Position numbers and translations under genes: made by a program
Notes under the pieces: model-generated
What the model was told of the DNA's origin: nothing
The model's database searches: none
Seen by the model: the letters and a program-made list of their open reading frames with translations, nothing else
From: JBKQWK01 sp052139595
Lineage (GTDB): Bacteria; Actinomycetota; Thermoleophilia; UBA2241
Direction of reading: 5' to 3'
DNA length: 7,261 nucleotides
Assembly: GCA_052139595.1 (NCBI GenBank)
Contig: JBKQWK010000145.1
Span: 1-7,261, forward strand
Shown here: piece after piece, positions 1 to 5,644 of the stretch
How positions within the stretch are numbered: position 1 is the first letter of the stretch
How the letters are laid out: every line of letters starts with the position of its first letter

Positions 1-31
1 CCCCGGCCGTCGTCCCTGGCCGGGGGTTTGT
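1..31 (+). terminator. Terminator-like hairpin at left edge
   Basis: Bases 1-8 (CCCCGGCC) and 18-25 (GGCCGGGG) form a perfect 8-bp GC stem around a 9-nt loop, followed by a short T-rich stretch (GTTTGT, 26-31). This resembles a rho-independent terminator for an upstream transcript outside the window, but the T tract is weak and the stem may continue left of base 1. The rest of the 87-nt leader holds no convincing promoter, so the promoter of the following operon is either unrecognised or further upstream. Confidence 0.4.
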
Positions 32-87
32 CGCTCATGCAGGTTGTCGACACGGGTGTCTGAGAGCGAGATGACGCAAGGGGCAGG

Positions 88-915
88 GTGGAGCACGTCA
101 GTGTCATAGCACTGTGGATCGCATTCCTGCTGTACGCGGGGGCGTTCGCTTTCTTTCTGTACCACTTGTTCAGCAAGCGTGTACTTATGAATCGCGTCGG
201 CACGATTCTCGTTGCCGCGGGTCTTGTGTTGCACGCTGTTGCTCTGATTACGCGTGGCATCGAGGCGGGCCATCTGCCAGTTGTTGGTCCCTATGAATCG
301 CTGGTGCTGGTGGCATTCTCGTTGACCCTTGTCTATCACGTGCTCGAATCGTTCACCCGTATTCAGGCGATCGGTCTTTACGTGATGCCGGTGGTGCTCT
401 TGCTGCTCGGCATTGCCTGGTCGCAGTACAGGTCTCCGACTGCACTGGTGCCAGCGTTGCACGGAGATATCGTCGTTGTGCACGTGGTTGTCACCCTGCT
501 CGCTGTCGGCTGCTTCTATGTGGCCGGCGGCGCGGCTATCATCTATCTGATCGAACAGAATCAGCTCAAGCATCGTCATCTCGGTCCCGTACTCGGTCGG
601 CTGCCGTCGCTGGGATCACTCGACAAACTCATCTATCACGCGTGCCTGCTTGGCCTGCCCTTTCTGACAATGGGTATGGTCGCCGGCGTGATCCGTGCCG
701 TGACCGACCATGTGCCGCACTGGTGGACAGATTCGCTGGTTCTTTTGGCGCTGGCGCTGTGGGCCGTTTACCTGATTCTGCTGTGGGGCCGCATGCGCCG
801 CGGCTGGGGTGGCAGCAAGGCGTCATGGTTGGCGATTTTTGGCCTGCTGCTTCTCGTGGTGATCCGCTTTATCGCCATTCCCTACCTGAGCAACTTTCAC
901 AAGTATGGAGCTTGA
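88..915 (+). CDS. CcsA/HemX-family integral membrane protein (cytochrome c assembly family)
   Basis: This is a 275-aa polytopic inner-membrane protein with about eight predicted helices (roughly residues 4-27, 37-56, 70-88, 95-111, 127-155, 183-204, 215-234 and 246-264). Family marks are the loop-to-helix signature VGPYESLVLVAFS (66-78), the helix histidine His132, the WGRMRRGWGG turn (233-242) and the C-terminal HKYG (271-274). CcsA/ResC proteins handle heme for cytochrome c maturation, while the related HemX lies beside hemA in Bacillus and lowers HemA abundance. The Trp-rich WWD stretch of true heme-handling members (WGxxWxWDPKE-like) is reduced here to HVPHWWTDS (208-216). That gap and the place directly before hemA favour a HemX/YpjD-like role, which is inference. 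The start is GTG88, with AAGGGG (78-83) just upstream; the ATG at 71 is in another frame and stops quickly. The hemA Shine-Dalgarno lies inside its last codons, and hemA follows after 3 nt. Confidence 0.85.
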   Translation: MEHVSVIALWIAFLLYAGAFAFFLYHLFSKRVLMNRVGTILVAAGLVLHAVALITRGIEAGHLPVVGPYESLVLVAFSLTLVYHVLESFTRIQAIGLYVMPVVLLLLGIAWSQYRSPTALVPALHGDIVVVHVVVTLLAVGCFYVAGGAAIIYLIEQNQLKHRHLGPVLGRLPSLGSLDKLIYHACLLGLPFLTMGMVAGVIRAVTDHVPHWWTDSLVLLALALWAVYLILLWGRMRRGWGGSKASWLAIFGLLLLVVIRFIAIPYLSNFHKYGA

Positions 916-918
916 GCG

Positions 919-2379
919 ATGCATGTTGTGATCACCGGTATCAGTCACAAAACCGCTAGTCTGGCTCTGCGCGAACAACTGACCCTCGATGCCGACGCGG
1001 CCCTGCGCCTGGCGCAGGCTCTGCTTAACGAGCCGGGCATCAGTGAGGCGGTGGCCTTGTCGACCTGCAATCGTACCGAGCTTTACGTTTACGCCCGCGA
1101 CTCGCTGGCGGCGCGTGACGCGGCGCTGGCAGAGCTGGCGTCGCAGGCCGGCGTTGCCGTCGCTGATCTGGCGGCGAGCGTGTACAGCTTCAGCGGCGAC
1201 AGTGCCATCACTCACCTCTTTCGGGTGACGTCCAGCCTGGACAGTATGGTTGTCGGCGAGGCGCAGATCGTGGCGCAGATGAAGACTGCTTATCAGCTGG
1301 CCTGCGAAGGCGGCTGTACGAAGGTTGTCTTCAATCGTCTCTTCCGGCACGCGCTCGAGGTCGGCAAGCGCGTGCGCACCGAGACTGCGATTGGCGAGCG
1401 GCCGGTGAGCGTCAGTTCAGCCGCGGTCGAGCTGGCCAAACAGGTGTTCGGCAAACTGCAGCATCATCAGGCCCTGATCCTCGGCGCCGGTGAGATGAGC
1501 GAACTCACGGCCACCCATCTGCGCGGCAACGGCATCGCCAAATTGCTCGTCAGCAACCGCACCAAAGCTGGTGCCGAGGAGCTGGCGGCCAGAGTTGGCG
1601 GTGTAGCTGTTGCCTGGGACGACCTCGAGGATCATCTTGCCGTCGCCGACATTGTCATTGCATCGACATCGGCACCGCATTTCGTTCTTACGCGCGAGCA
1701 CGTCGAGCGGGCCATGAAGCGGCGCAAGCACCGACCGATCTTCTTCATCGATATCGCCGTGCCGCGTGATCTCGACCCCGAGATCAACCGTATCGACAAC
1801 GCTTATCTCTACGACATCGACGACTTGCAGCAGGTCGTGGAGCAAAACCGCGGCGAGCGTGAGCGCGAAGCGACGCTAGCGGAGGCAATCGTCGCCGAGG
1901 AACTCGGTAACGTGACCGCGTGGCTGCGCACGCTCGAGGTGGTACCGACGATCGCCACCTTGCGTGAGACGATCGAGGGCATCAAGGCTGGCGAAATGGC
2001 CCGCCTGAGTAACCGGCTCGCCAACTTGAATGATGAACAGCGGGCCAACGTCGAGATGCTCGCCAACTCCATTGTCAACAAGATCCTGCACTTGCCGACC
2101 GTGCGCATGAAAGAAGTCGCCGGTCGTGACGAGTGCTACCTCTATGTTGACGCTGTGCGCGACCTGTTTGGCCTCGACGGTAGCAGCTGTGACGTAGATG
2201 CTGGCGCCGGCGGGGCTGAAGGCGGCGTGGACGAGACCGTCGCTGCCGCGCTCGCCGACACGTCGACGGTGCCCGCCGCGGTTCCCGCCGACAACGCTGC
2301 GTTGACTGACAGCACCGAGTCGACCGACATCGTTACCAGCGAGCGTCATTTACGCTCCGTCAAGCGGGAGGCATCGTGA
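919..2379 (+). CDS. hemA: Glutamyl-tRNA reductase
   Basis: NADPH-dependent reduction of glutamyl-tRNA(Glu) to glutamate-1-semialdehyde is the committed step of C5 tetrapyrrole synthesis, in the cytosol. The protein is 486 aa. The N-terminal catalytic domain opens with VVITGISHKTASLALRE, has the nucleophile Cys50 in STCNRTELY, and contains SSLDSMVVGEAQI (105-117). The NADPH domain has the GAGEMSE loop (189-195), then SNRT (212-215) and FIDIAVPRDLDP (276-287). A helical dimerisation domain follows (about 315-415, including LEVVPTIATLRETI). The family usually ends near residue 420-450; here residues 421-486 add an Ala/Gly/Asp/Thr-rich acidic tail ending in a basic patch (RHLRSVKREAS). The start ATG919 has GGAG (907-910) with 8-nt spacing. 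The stop overlaps the hemC start (GTGA, 2376-2379), implying translational coupling. Identity is certain; the role of the tail is unknown. Confidence 0.97.
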   Translation: MHVVITGISHKTASLALREQLTLDADAALRLAQALLNEPGISEAVALSTCNRTELYVYARDSLAARDAALAELASQAGVAVADLAASVYSFSGDSAITHLFRVTSSLDSMVVGEAQIVAQMKTAYQLACEGGCTKVVFNRLFRHALEVGKRVRTETAIGERPVSVSSAAVELAKQVFGKLQHHQALILGAGEMSELTATHLRGNGIAKLLVSNRTKAGAEELAARVGGVAVAWDDLEDHLAVADIVIASTSAPHFVLTREHVERAMKRRKHRPIFFIDIAVPRDLDPEINRIDNAYLYDIDDLQQVVEQNRGEREREATLAEAIVAEELGNVTAWLRTLEVVPTIATLRETIEGIKAGEMARLSNRLANLNDEQRANVEMLANSIVNKILHLPTVRMKEVAGRDECYLYVDAVRDLFGLDGSSCDVDAGAGGAEGGVDETVAAALADTSTVPAAVPADNAALTDSTESTDIVTSERHLRSVKREAS

Positions 2380-3320
2380 GCGAGGTCCTGCGTATCGGTA
2401 CCCGTGGCAGCGAGCTGGCCATGGTTCAGTCCGAGTGGGTTCGCCAGCGACTGATTACCCTCCATCCGGGGCTGGTGGTTGAGACCGAGGTCATCAAGAC
2501 TCAGGGCGACAAGGTGCTCGATACGCCACTGGCCAAGATCGGCGACAAAGGTCTCTTTGTGAAAGAGATCGAGACAGCGCTGCTTGCTGGCCATATCGAC
2601 CTCGCCGTGCACTCGGCTAAAGACATGCCCACCGAGACGCCTGAGGGGCTGGCGATTGCTGCCTTTACCGAGCGTGCGGATGTGCGTGACGTCTTCGTTG
2701 CCGCCGCTGACCGGCGAGTCACGCAGCTTGCCGATCTGCCGCAACACGCTGTGGTTGGCAGTAGCAGCTTGCGCCGACGCTCCCAACTTCTGGCGCTGCG
2801 GCCAGACCTCGATCTGGTCGATATTCGCGGCAACGTGCAGACACGGTTGCGCAAAGTGGCGGAGCAGCGCCTCGCCGGCACTGTGTTGGCTGCGGCCGGC
2901 TTGGGCCGCCTGGGACAACGCGGGCAAGTTGCTTTTGCCTTCACCTACGCAGAGATGCTGCCTGCTGTTGGCCAGGGTGCGCTGGCGGTCGAGGGGCGGG
3001 CCGATGACGCGCGCGTCAGCGCGCTGCTCGGCCCGCTCAACCACGTGCCGACGGCACTGGCCGTGCGCGCCGAACGGGCCCTGCTGCAGGCGTTGCAGGG
3101 TGGGTGTCAGGTGCCGATCGCGGCGCTGGCCGAGCACGAAGGCGAAGAGATCCATCTGCGGGCGTTTGTCGGCTCGCTCGATGGGCAGCAGGTGCTACGC
3201 GACGAAATCACTGGTCCTGCGCACGACGCCGTGCGCTTGGGTCGCAGTCTGGCCGAAGTACTGCTCGGGCTCGGCGCCGGCGAAATTCTCGCCGTCGTGC
3301 GCGGGTATGACGGGTCGTGA
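2376..3320 (+). CDS. hemC: Hydroxymethylbilane synthase (porphobilinogen deaminase)
   Basis: This cytosolic enzyme polymerises four porphobilinogens into hydroxymethylbilane on a covalent dipyrromethane primer. It is 314 aa, the usual family length. Visible motifs are RIGTRGSELAMVQ (6-18), KGLFVKEIE (58-66), the catalytic Asp83 in HSAKDMPTE (79-87), GSSSLRRRSQL (128-138), DIRGNVQTRL (149-158) and the primer-attachment Cys244 in GGCQVPIAA (242-250). No key residue is missing. The start is GTG2376, preceded by GGGAGG (2366-2371), and it overlaps the hemA stop by 4 bp. The 3' end overlaps hemD by 14 bp in another frame. hemA-hemC-hemD therefore look co-transcribed and translationally coupled. 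A very GC-rich hairpin begins at its stop codon. The enzyme hands its unstable linear product to HemD, the next gene. Confidence 0.97.
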   Translation: MSEVLRIGTRGSELAMVQSEWVRQRLITLHPGLVVETEVIKTQGDKVLDTPLAKIGDKGLFVKEIETALLAGHIDLAVHSAKDMPTETPEGLAIAAFTERADVRDVFVAAADRRVTQLADLPQHAVVGSSSLRRRSQLLALRPDLDLVDIRGNVQTRLRKVAEQRLAGTVLAAAGLGRLGQRGQVAFAFTYAEMLPAVGQGALAVEGRADDARVSALLGPLNHVPTALAVRAERALLQALQGGCQVPIAALAEHEGEEIHLRAFVGSLDGQQVLRDEITGPAHDAVRLGRSLAEVLLGLGAGEILAVVRGYDGS

Positions 3321-4188
3321 CGACGAGGCTCGGCCGCTGCGCGGCCGCGTCGTCGTCGTCACCCGCCCCCGCGAGCAAGCCCAGAGCCTCGTTGCTTCGC
3401 TCGAGTCACTCGGGGCTGAGGTTCTGCTGGCGCCGACGATCGAGATTGTCGCGACCCCGCTCAACGAAGAGCTTGGTGCCGTCCTGCGTCATCTGGGCAC
3501 CTACGATCTGGTCATCTTCAGTAGCGCCAATGCGGTGCGCCAGTTCAGTCACCGCGTAGGGGAGTGGCTCGGCGCTGCTGCGGAGCCCGCCCGTGTCGAC
3601 GCCAACCAATCAGGGCAGGATCAATCAGCGCAGGACCGGCCAGCGGAGAACCACTCAGCGCCGCAGATTGCTGCGACGCTGAGTGGAGCCCTGGTCGCTG
3701 CAGTAGGACCGCGTACGGCCGAGGTCCTTGCCGAGCGCGGTTTGCCCTGCGATATTGTGCCCGCCGAGTACGTCGCCGAGAGTCTGGTTGCCGCGCTCGA
3801 CGAGGCTGAACTCGATCTCGATGGTGCTCATGTGCTCATCCCGCGAGCTCGTGAAGCGCGCGACGTTTTACCGGACGAACTGCGGCGGCGCGGCGCTCGC
3901 GTGGATGTGGTCACCGTGTACGAGACGCGATCGTCAGCTCAGCTCGCCGTGCCTGCGGCTCAGCTTGCCGAGGCCGACTTCATTACCTTCACCTCGGCCT
4001 CGACCGTTCATCAGTTCGTCACACTGATGGGCGCCGCGATCAGCAGCGTGCGGGCCCAGCTCGTGAGCCTCGGCCCGCAGACCAGCGCAGCACTCGTCGC
4101 CCACGGCCTGACGGTTGCTGCTGAGGCTGATCCGTACACTGGCGAGGGCCTTGTGCGGGCTATCGTGAGTCTCGTCAGCGTACAGTAG
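3307..4188 (+). CDS. hemD: Uroporphyrinogen-III synthase
   Basis: HemD inverts ring D and cyclises hydroxymethylbilane to uroporphyrinogen III, the branch point to heme, siroheme and corrinoids. The sequence is poorly conserved as a rule, but the two-lobed pattern is clear. The N-terminal part has VVVVTRPREQAQSL (15-28) and YDLVIFSSANAVRQF (66-80). The hinge region carries AAVGPRTAEVLAERG (131-145). The second half has VLIPRAREARDVLPD (176-190), FITFTSASTVHQFV (225-238), SLGPQTSAAL (254-263) and DPYTGEGLVRAI (275-286) with the conserved tyrosine. At 293 aa it is longer than the usual roughly 250, because of a hydrophilic insert at about 88-125. Part of that insert is encoded by a 15-bp tandem repeat. 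ATG3307 lies inside hemC (14-bp overlap) with no strong Shine-Dalgarno, so initiation probably depends on ribosomes finishing hemC. It is a stand-alone HemD, not fused to CobA as in some relatives. The frame stays open upstream inside hemC, but that part does not resemble a protein domain. Confidence 0.92.
   Translation: MTGRDDEARPLRGRVVVVTRPREQAQSLVASLESLGAEVLLAPTIEIVATPLNEELGAVLRHLGTYDLVIFSSANAVRQFSHRVGEWLGAAAEPARVDANQSGQDQSAQDRPAENHSAPQIAATLSGALVAAVGPRTAEVLAERGLPCDIVPAEYVAESLVAALDEAELDLDGAHVLIPRAREARDVLPDELRRRGARVDVVTVYETRSSAQLAVPAAQLAEADFITFTSASTVHQFVTLMGAAISSVRAQLVSLGPQTSAALVAHGLTVAAEADPYTGEGLVRAIVSLVSVQ
3319..3357 (+). promoter_or_regulatory. Strong two-part hairpin at hemC stop / hemD 5' end
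   Basis: Bases 3319-3326 (GACGACGA) pair perfectly with 3350-3357 (TCGTCGTC), and inside them 3331-3337 (CGGCCGC) pair perfectly with 3341-3347 (GCGGCCG) across a 3-nt loop. Only a 4x2 internal loop separates the 8-bp and 7-bp stems. It starts within the hemC stop codon and covers hemD codons 5-17. The structure is read directly from the sequence. A role in setting hemD translation, pausing or message stability is inference, since the RGRVVVV codons of a GC-rich gene could generate it by chance. Confidence 0.45.
3604..3663 (+). repeat. Degenerate 15-bp in-frame tandem repeat (4 units) inside hemD
   Basis: Four consecutive 15-bp units start at 3604, 3619, 3634 and 3649: AACCAATCAGGGCAG, GATCAATCAGCGCAG, GACCGGCCAGCGGAG and AACCACTCAGCGCCG. 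Units 1 and 2 match at 12 of 15 bases, units 2 and 4 at 11, and units 2 and 3 at 10. Each encodes a pentapeptide (NQSGQ, DQSAQ, DRPAE, NHSAP; HemD residues 100-119), so copy changes keep the frame. The segment is polar and Gln/Ser-rich, and falls in an insert of the first lobe where HemD proteins tolerate length change. Confidence 0.75.
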
Positions 4189-4242
4189 CATCGGCGACGA
4201 CGCACTCCTGCTTTGTGCGTGCTCGGTCCGGCTGATTGCCTG

Positions 4243-4271
4243 TTGCGCGTTGACGTTGGGCGTTCTATCGT
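4243..4271 (+). promoter_or_regulatory. Possible promoter directly before the SAM hydroxide adenosyltransferase gene
   Basis: TTGCGC (4243-4248) and TATCGT (4266-4271) are spaced by 17 nt. Each matches the sigma70 consensus only partly (3/6 and 4/6). The -10-like box ends 7 nt before ATG4279, so transcription would start at or next to the start codon and give a leaderless message. This fits the absence of a Shine-Dalgarno there. It remains tentative, because such boxes are common by chance. Confidence 0.22.
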
Positions 4272-4278
4272 CGGCCAT

Positions 4279-5088
4279 ATGCGCATCGTCTGCTTCTACA
4301 GCGATTACGGGTATACGGACGACTTCGTCGGTGTTTGCCACGGCGTCATCAAACGTCTCGCTCCCACTGTTGAGGTAATCGATGTCGATCACGGAATTGA
4401 CCGTCAGGATGTGATCGGCGCCGCCTTCGTGCTGCGCAACACGCTGGCGTACATGCCGGATCGGGCGGTGCACCTTGCGGTCGTGGACCCCGGTGTCGGT
4501 GGCCCCCGACGTGCGGTCGCTCTGCACAGCCACGGCGACCGTCTGTTTGTTGGTCCTGATAACGGTCTGCTTATGCTCGCCGTTGAGGCCGACGGCGGCG
4601 TCGCCGCCGCCCGCGAGCTGACGAACGCCGAACTGTGGCTGCCACCGCTGTCGGCTACGTTTCACGGCCGCGACATCTTCTCACCGGTGGCAGCGCGGCT
4701 GGCCGAGGGACTGCCCTTCGATGTTGTTGGTGCCCACGTCGACCCGGAAACGCTGGTGCCGCTGCACCTGCCGCTGCCGGAACAGCACGAAGATGGCCTC
4801 ACGGCCGTCGCCGTGCTGATCGACCGCTTCGGCAATGTCGCCTTGAACGTCAGTGCCGAGCAACTCAAATTGGCGCGTGTCGGCCATCGTGTCGAAGTCG
4901 TGGCCGGCGACGAGCGCTATCTCGCTCAAGTGGCGCCGACTTTTGCCAGCGTCCGCCCCAGCGATATTGTCGTGCTCATCGACAGCTATGGGCAAGTGGC
5001 GGTCGCCGTCAACGCTGGTTCGGCGGCCGAGGTGCTCGCTCTCGCTCCCGGCGATCGGGTGACGATCCGCCCGCGTCCCGGCGGCTAG
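4279..5088 (+). CDS. SAM hydroxide adenosyltransferase (DUF62 / SAM hydrolase family)
   Basis: Members of this family use water (hydroxide) to cleave S-adenosylmethionine to adenosine and L-methionine; relatives include fluorinase and chlorinase. The 269-aa protein shows FYSDYGYTDDFVGVCHGVI (6-24) at the N-terminus, the VVDPGVGGPRR motif (68-78), RLFVGPDNGLL (88-98), ATFHGRDIFSPVAA (126-139) and DRFGNVALN (182-190). Asp70, Arg77 and His129 form the expected catalytic triad with the family's spacing, so hydrolysis rather than halogenation is predicted. I chose ATG4279 because the family begins directly with the strand leading to SDYG. An in-frame TTG at 4213 would add 22 residues unlike the family and has no ribosome site. 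hemD ends 90 nt upstream. No Shine-Dalgarno is visible before ATG4279. The physiological role of the family is unsettled; adjusting SAM, which is used by later tetrapyrrole methylations, is a guess based only on position. Confidence 0.9.
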   Translation: MRIVCFYSDYGYTDDFVGVCHGVIKRLAPTVEVIDVDHGIDRQDVIGAAFVLRNTLAYMPDRAVHLAVVDPGVGGPRRAVALHSHGDRLFVGPDNGLLMLAVEADGGVAAARELTNAELWLPPLSATFHGRDIFSPVAARLAEGLPFDVVGAHVDPETLVPLHLPLPEQHEDGLTAVAVLIDRFGNVALNVSAEQLKLARVGHRVEVVAGDERYLAQVAPTFASVRPSDIVVLIDSYGQVAVAVNAGSAAEVLALAPGDRVTIRPRPGG

Positions 5089-5114
5089 CTCACCGCTGCT
5101 GCGAGGGGCATGGT

Positions 5115-5195
5115 ATGTCTCTGTCCGCGTTTTCCGTCTTGCATTGGTCTGGCGAAACCTTTATGATTCGCCTTCGCGTGTCCCGTGACTTGTGA
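5115..5195 (+). CDS. Possible 26-codon micro-ORF upstream of rplM
   Basis: An ATG at 5115 is preceded by GAGGGG (5103-5108) at 6-nt spacing, a better ribosome site than that of the downstream rplM. It opens 26 codons (MSLSAFSVLH... ending SRDL) and stops 9 nt before the rplM ATG, with the TGA touching the rplM Shine-Dalgarno. It overlaps the proposed rplM promoter, so it would only be translated from read-through transcripts. The peptide resembles nothing I know, and chance is the more likely explanation. Confidence 0.17.
   Translation: MSLSAFSVLHWSGETFMIRLRVSRDL
5139..5167 (+). promoter_or_regulatory. Sigma70-type promoter for rplM-rpsI
   Basis: TTGCAT (5139-5144) and TATGAT (5162-5167) are separated by exactly 17 nt. 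The -10 box matches TATAAT at 5 of 6 positions and lies in the least GC-rich part of the 116-nt gap between the SAM hydroxide adenosyltransferase gene and rplM. Transcription would begin near 5174, giving a leader of about 30 nt. An independent promoter is expected for a ribosomal protein pair. Confidence 0.5.
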
Positions 5196-5204
5196 AGTGA
5201 GTTG

Positions 5205-5639
5205 ATGAAAACCTACGTCGCAAAACCTGCCACGATAGAAAAGACCTGGTACGTCGTTGATGCGTCCGGCAAGACGCTCGGCCGTCTCAGCACGGTCATC
5301 GCCGACACTCTGCGCGGCAAGCGCAAGCCTATCTACACCCCGAACATTGACACTGGTGATTTCGTCGTCGTCATTAACGCCGAAAAAGTCGTCGTCACGG
5401 GCAATAAGGCCGAAGACAAGCTTTACTACCATCACACTGGTTACCCAGGGGGCATCAAAAGCGAGAGCTATGCCAAGCTTCTTGGCCGTCGTCCCGAAGA
5501 AATCCTCCGGCATTCTGTACGTGGCATGCTGCAGCACAACAAGCTCGGCGCCGCCCAGTTACGCAAGCTCAAGATCTATGCCGGGCCCGAGCATCCCCAT
5601 GAGGCGCAGAACCCGCAGGTTCTGGAGATCAAGGAGTAA
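5205..5639 (+). CDS. rplM: 50S ribosomal protein L13
   Basis: L13 is an early-assembly protein of the large ribosomal subunit that binds 23S rRNA. The 144-aa product aligns throughout with the E. coli protein (142 aa): MKTYVAKPATIEKTWYVVDA at the N-terminus, GKTLGRLST (22-30), YTPNIDTGDFVVVINAEKV (44-62), TGNKAEDKLYYHHTGYPGG (65-83), the signature region RHSVRGML (102-109) and KLKIYAGPEHPHEAQNPQ (121-138). In the signature, the proline that normally follows GML is Gln110 (GMLQHNKLG), a small departure. ATG5205 matches the family N-terminus; the TTG immediately before it (5202) would add one residue. The ribosome site is modest (AAGTGA, 5195-5200). rpsI follows after 5 nt, the widely conserved L13-S9 pair. 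A probable promoter lies about 40 nt upstream. Confidence 0.97.
   Translation: MKTYVAKPATIEKTWYVVDASGKTLGRLSTVIADTLRGKRKPIYTPNIDTGDFVVVINAEKVVVTGNKAEDKLYYHHTGYPGGIKSESYAKLLGRRPEEILRHSVRGMLQHNKLGAAQLRKLKIYAGPEHPHEAQNPQVLEIKE
5631..5636 (+). promoter_or_regulatory. rpsI Shine-Dalgarno that decides a TTG start
   Basis: AAGGAG lies in the last codons of rplM. It is 8 nt from TTG5645, an ideal spacing, but 20 nt from the first in-frame ATG (5657), which is too far. This supports TTG as the rpsI start. Confidence 0.8.
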
Positions 5640-5644
5640 GTGGT

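Noticed and set aside
49..60. Perfect inverted repeat GACAC-GG-GTGTC before the first gene, possible operator
   Set aside because: Short, with no promoter around it; too likely by chance to list as a site.
2346..3155. 269-codon open frame on the - strand opposite hemC
   Set aside because: It mirrors hemC codon bias and has no domain-like sequence.
2584..3306. hemD frame remaining open far upstream inside hemC, suggesting a longer HemD or a fusion
   Set aside because: The upstream part translates to an Arg/Trp/Cys-rich sequence typical of an out-of-frame read of hemC. HemD homology begins just after ATG3307.
4213..4278. N-terminal extension of the SAM hydroxide adenosyltransferase from TTG4213
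   Set aside because: No ribosome site, and 22 residues that do not fit the family N-terminus. ATG4279 is preferred.
5050..5071. 8-bp hairpin with one bulge near the end of the SAM hydroxide adenosyltransferase gene
   Set aside because: It lies within coding sequence and has no T tract, so it is not a convincing terminator.
5079..5098. Short GC stem (CGGCGG/CCGCTG) across the stop codon of the same gene
   Set aside because: Six base pairs including a G-U, and no T run.
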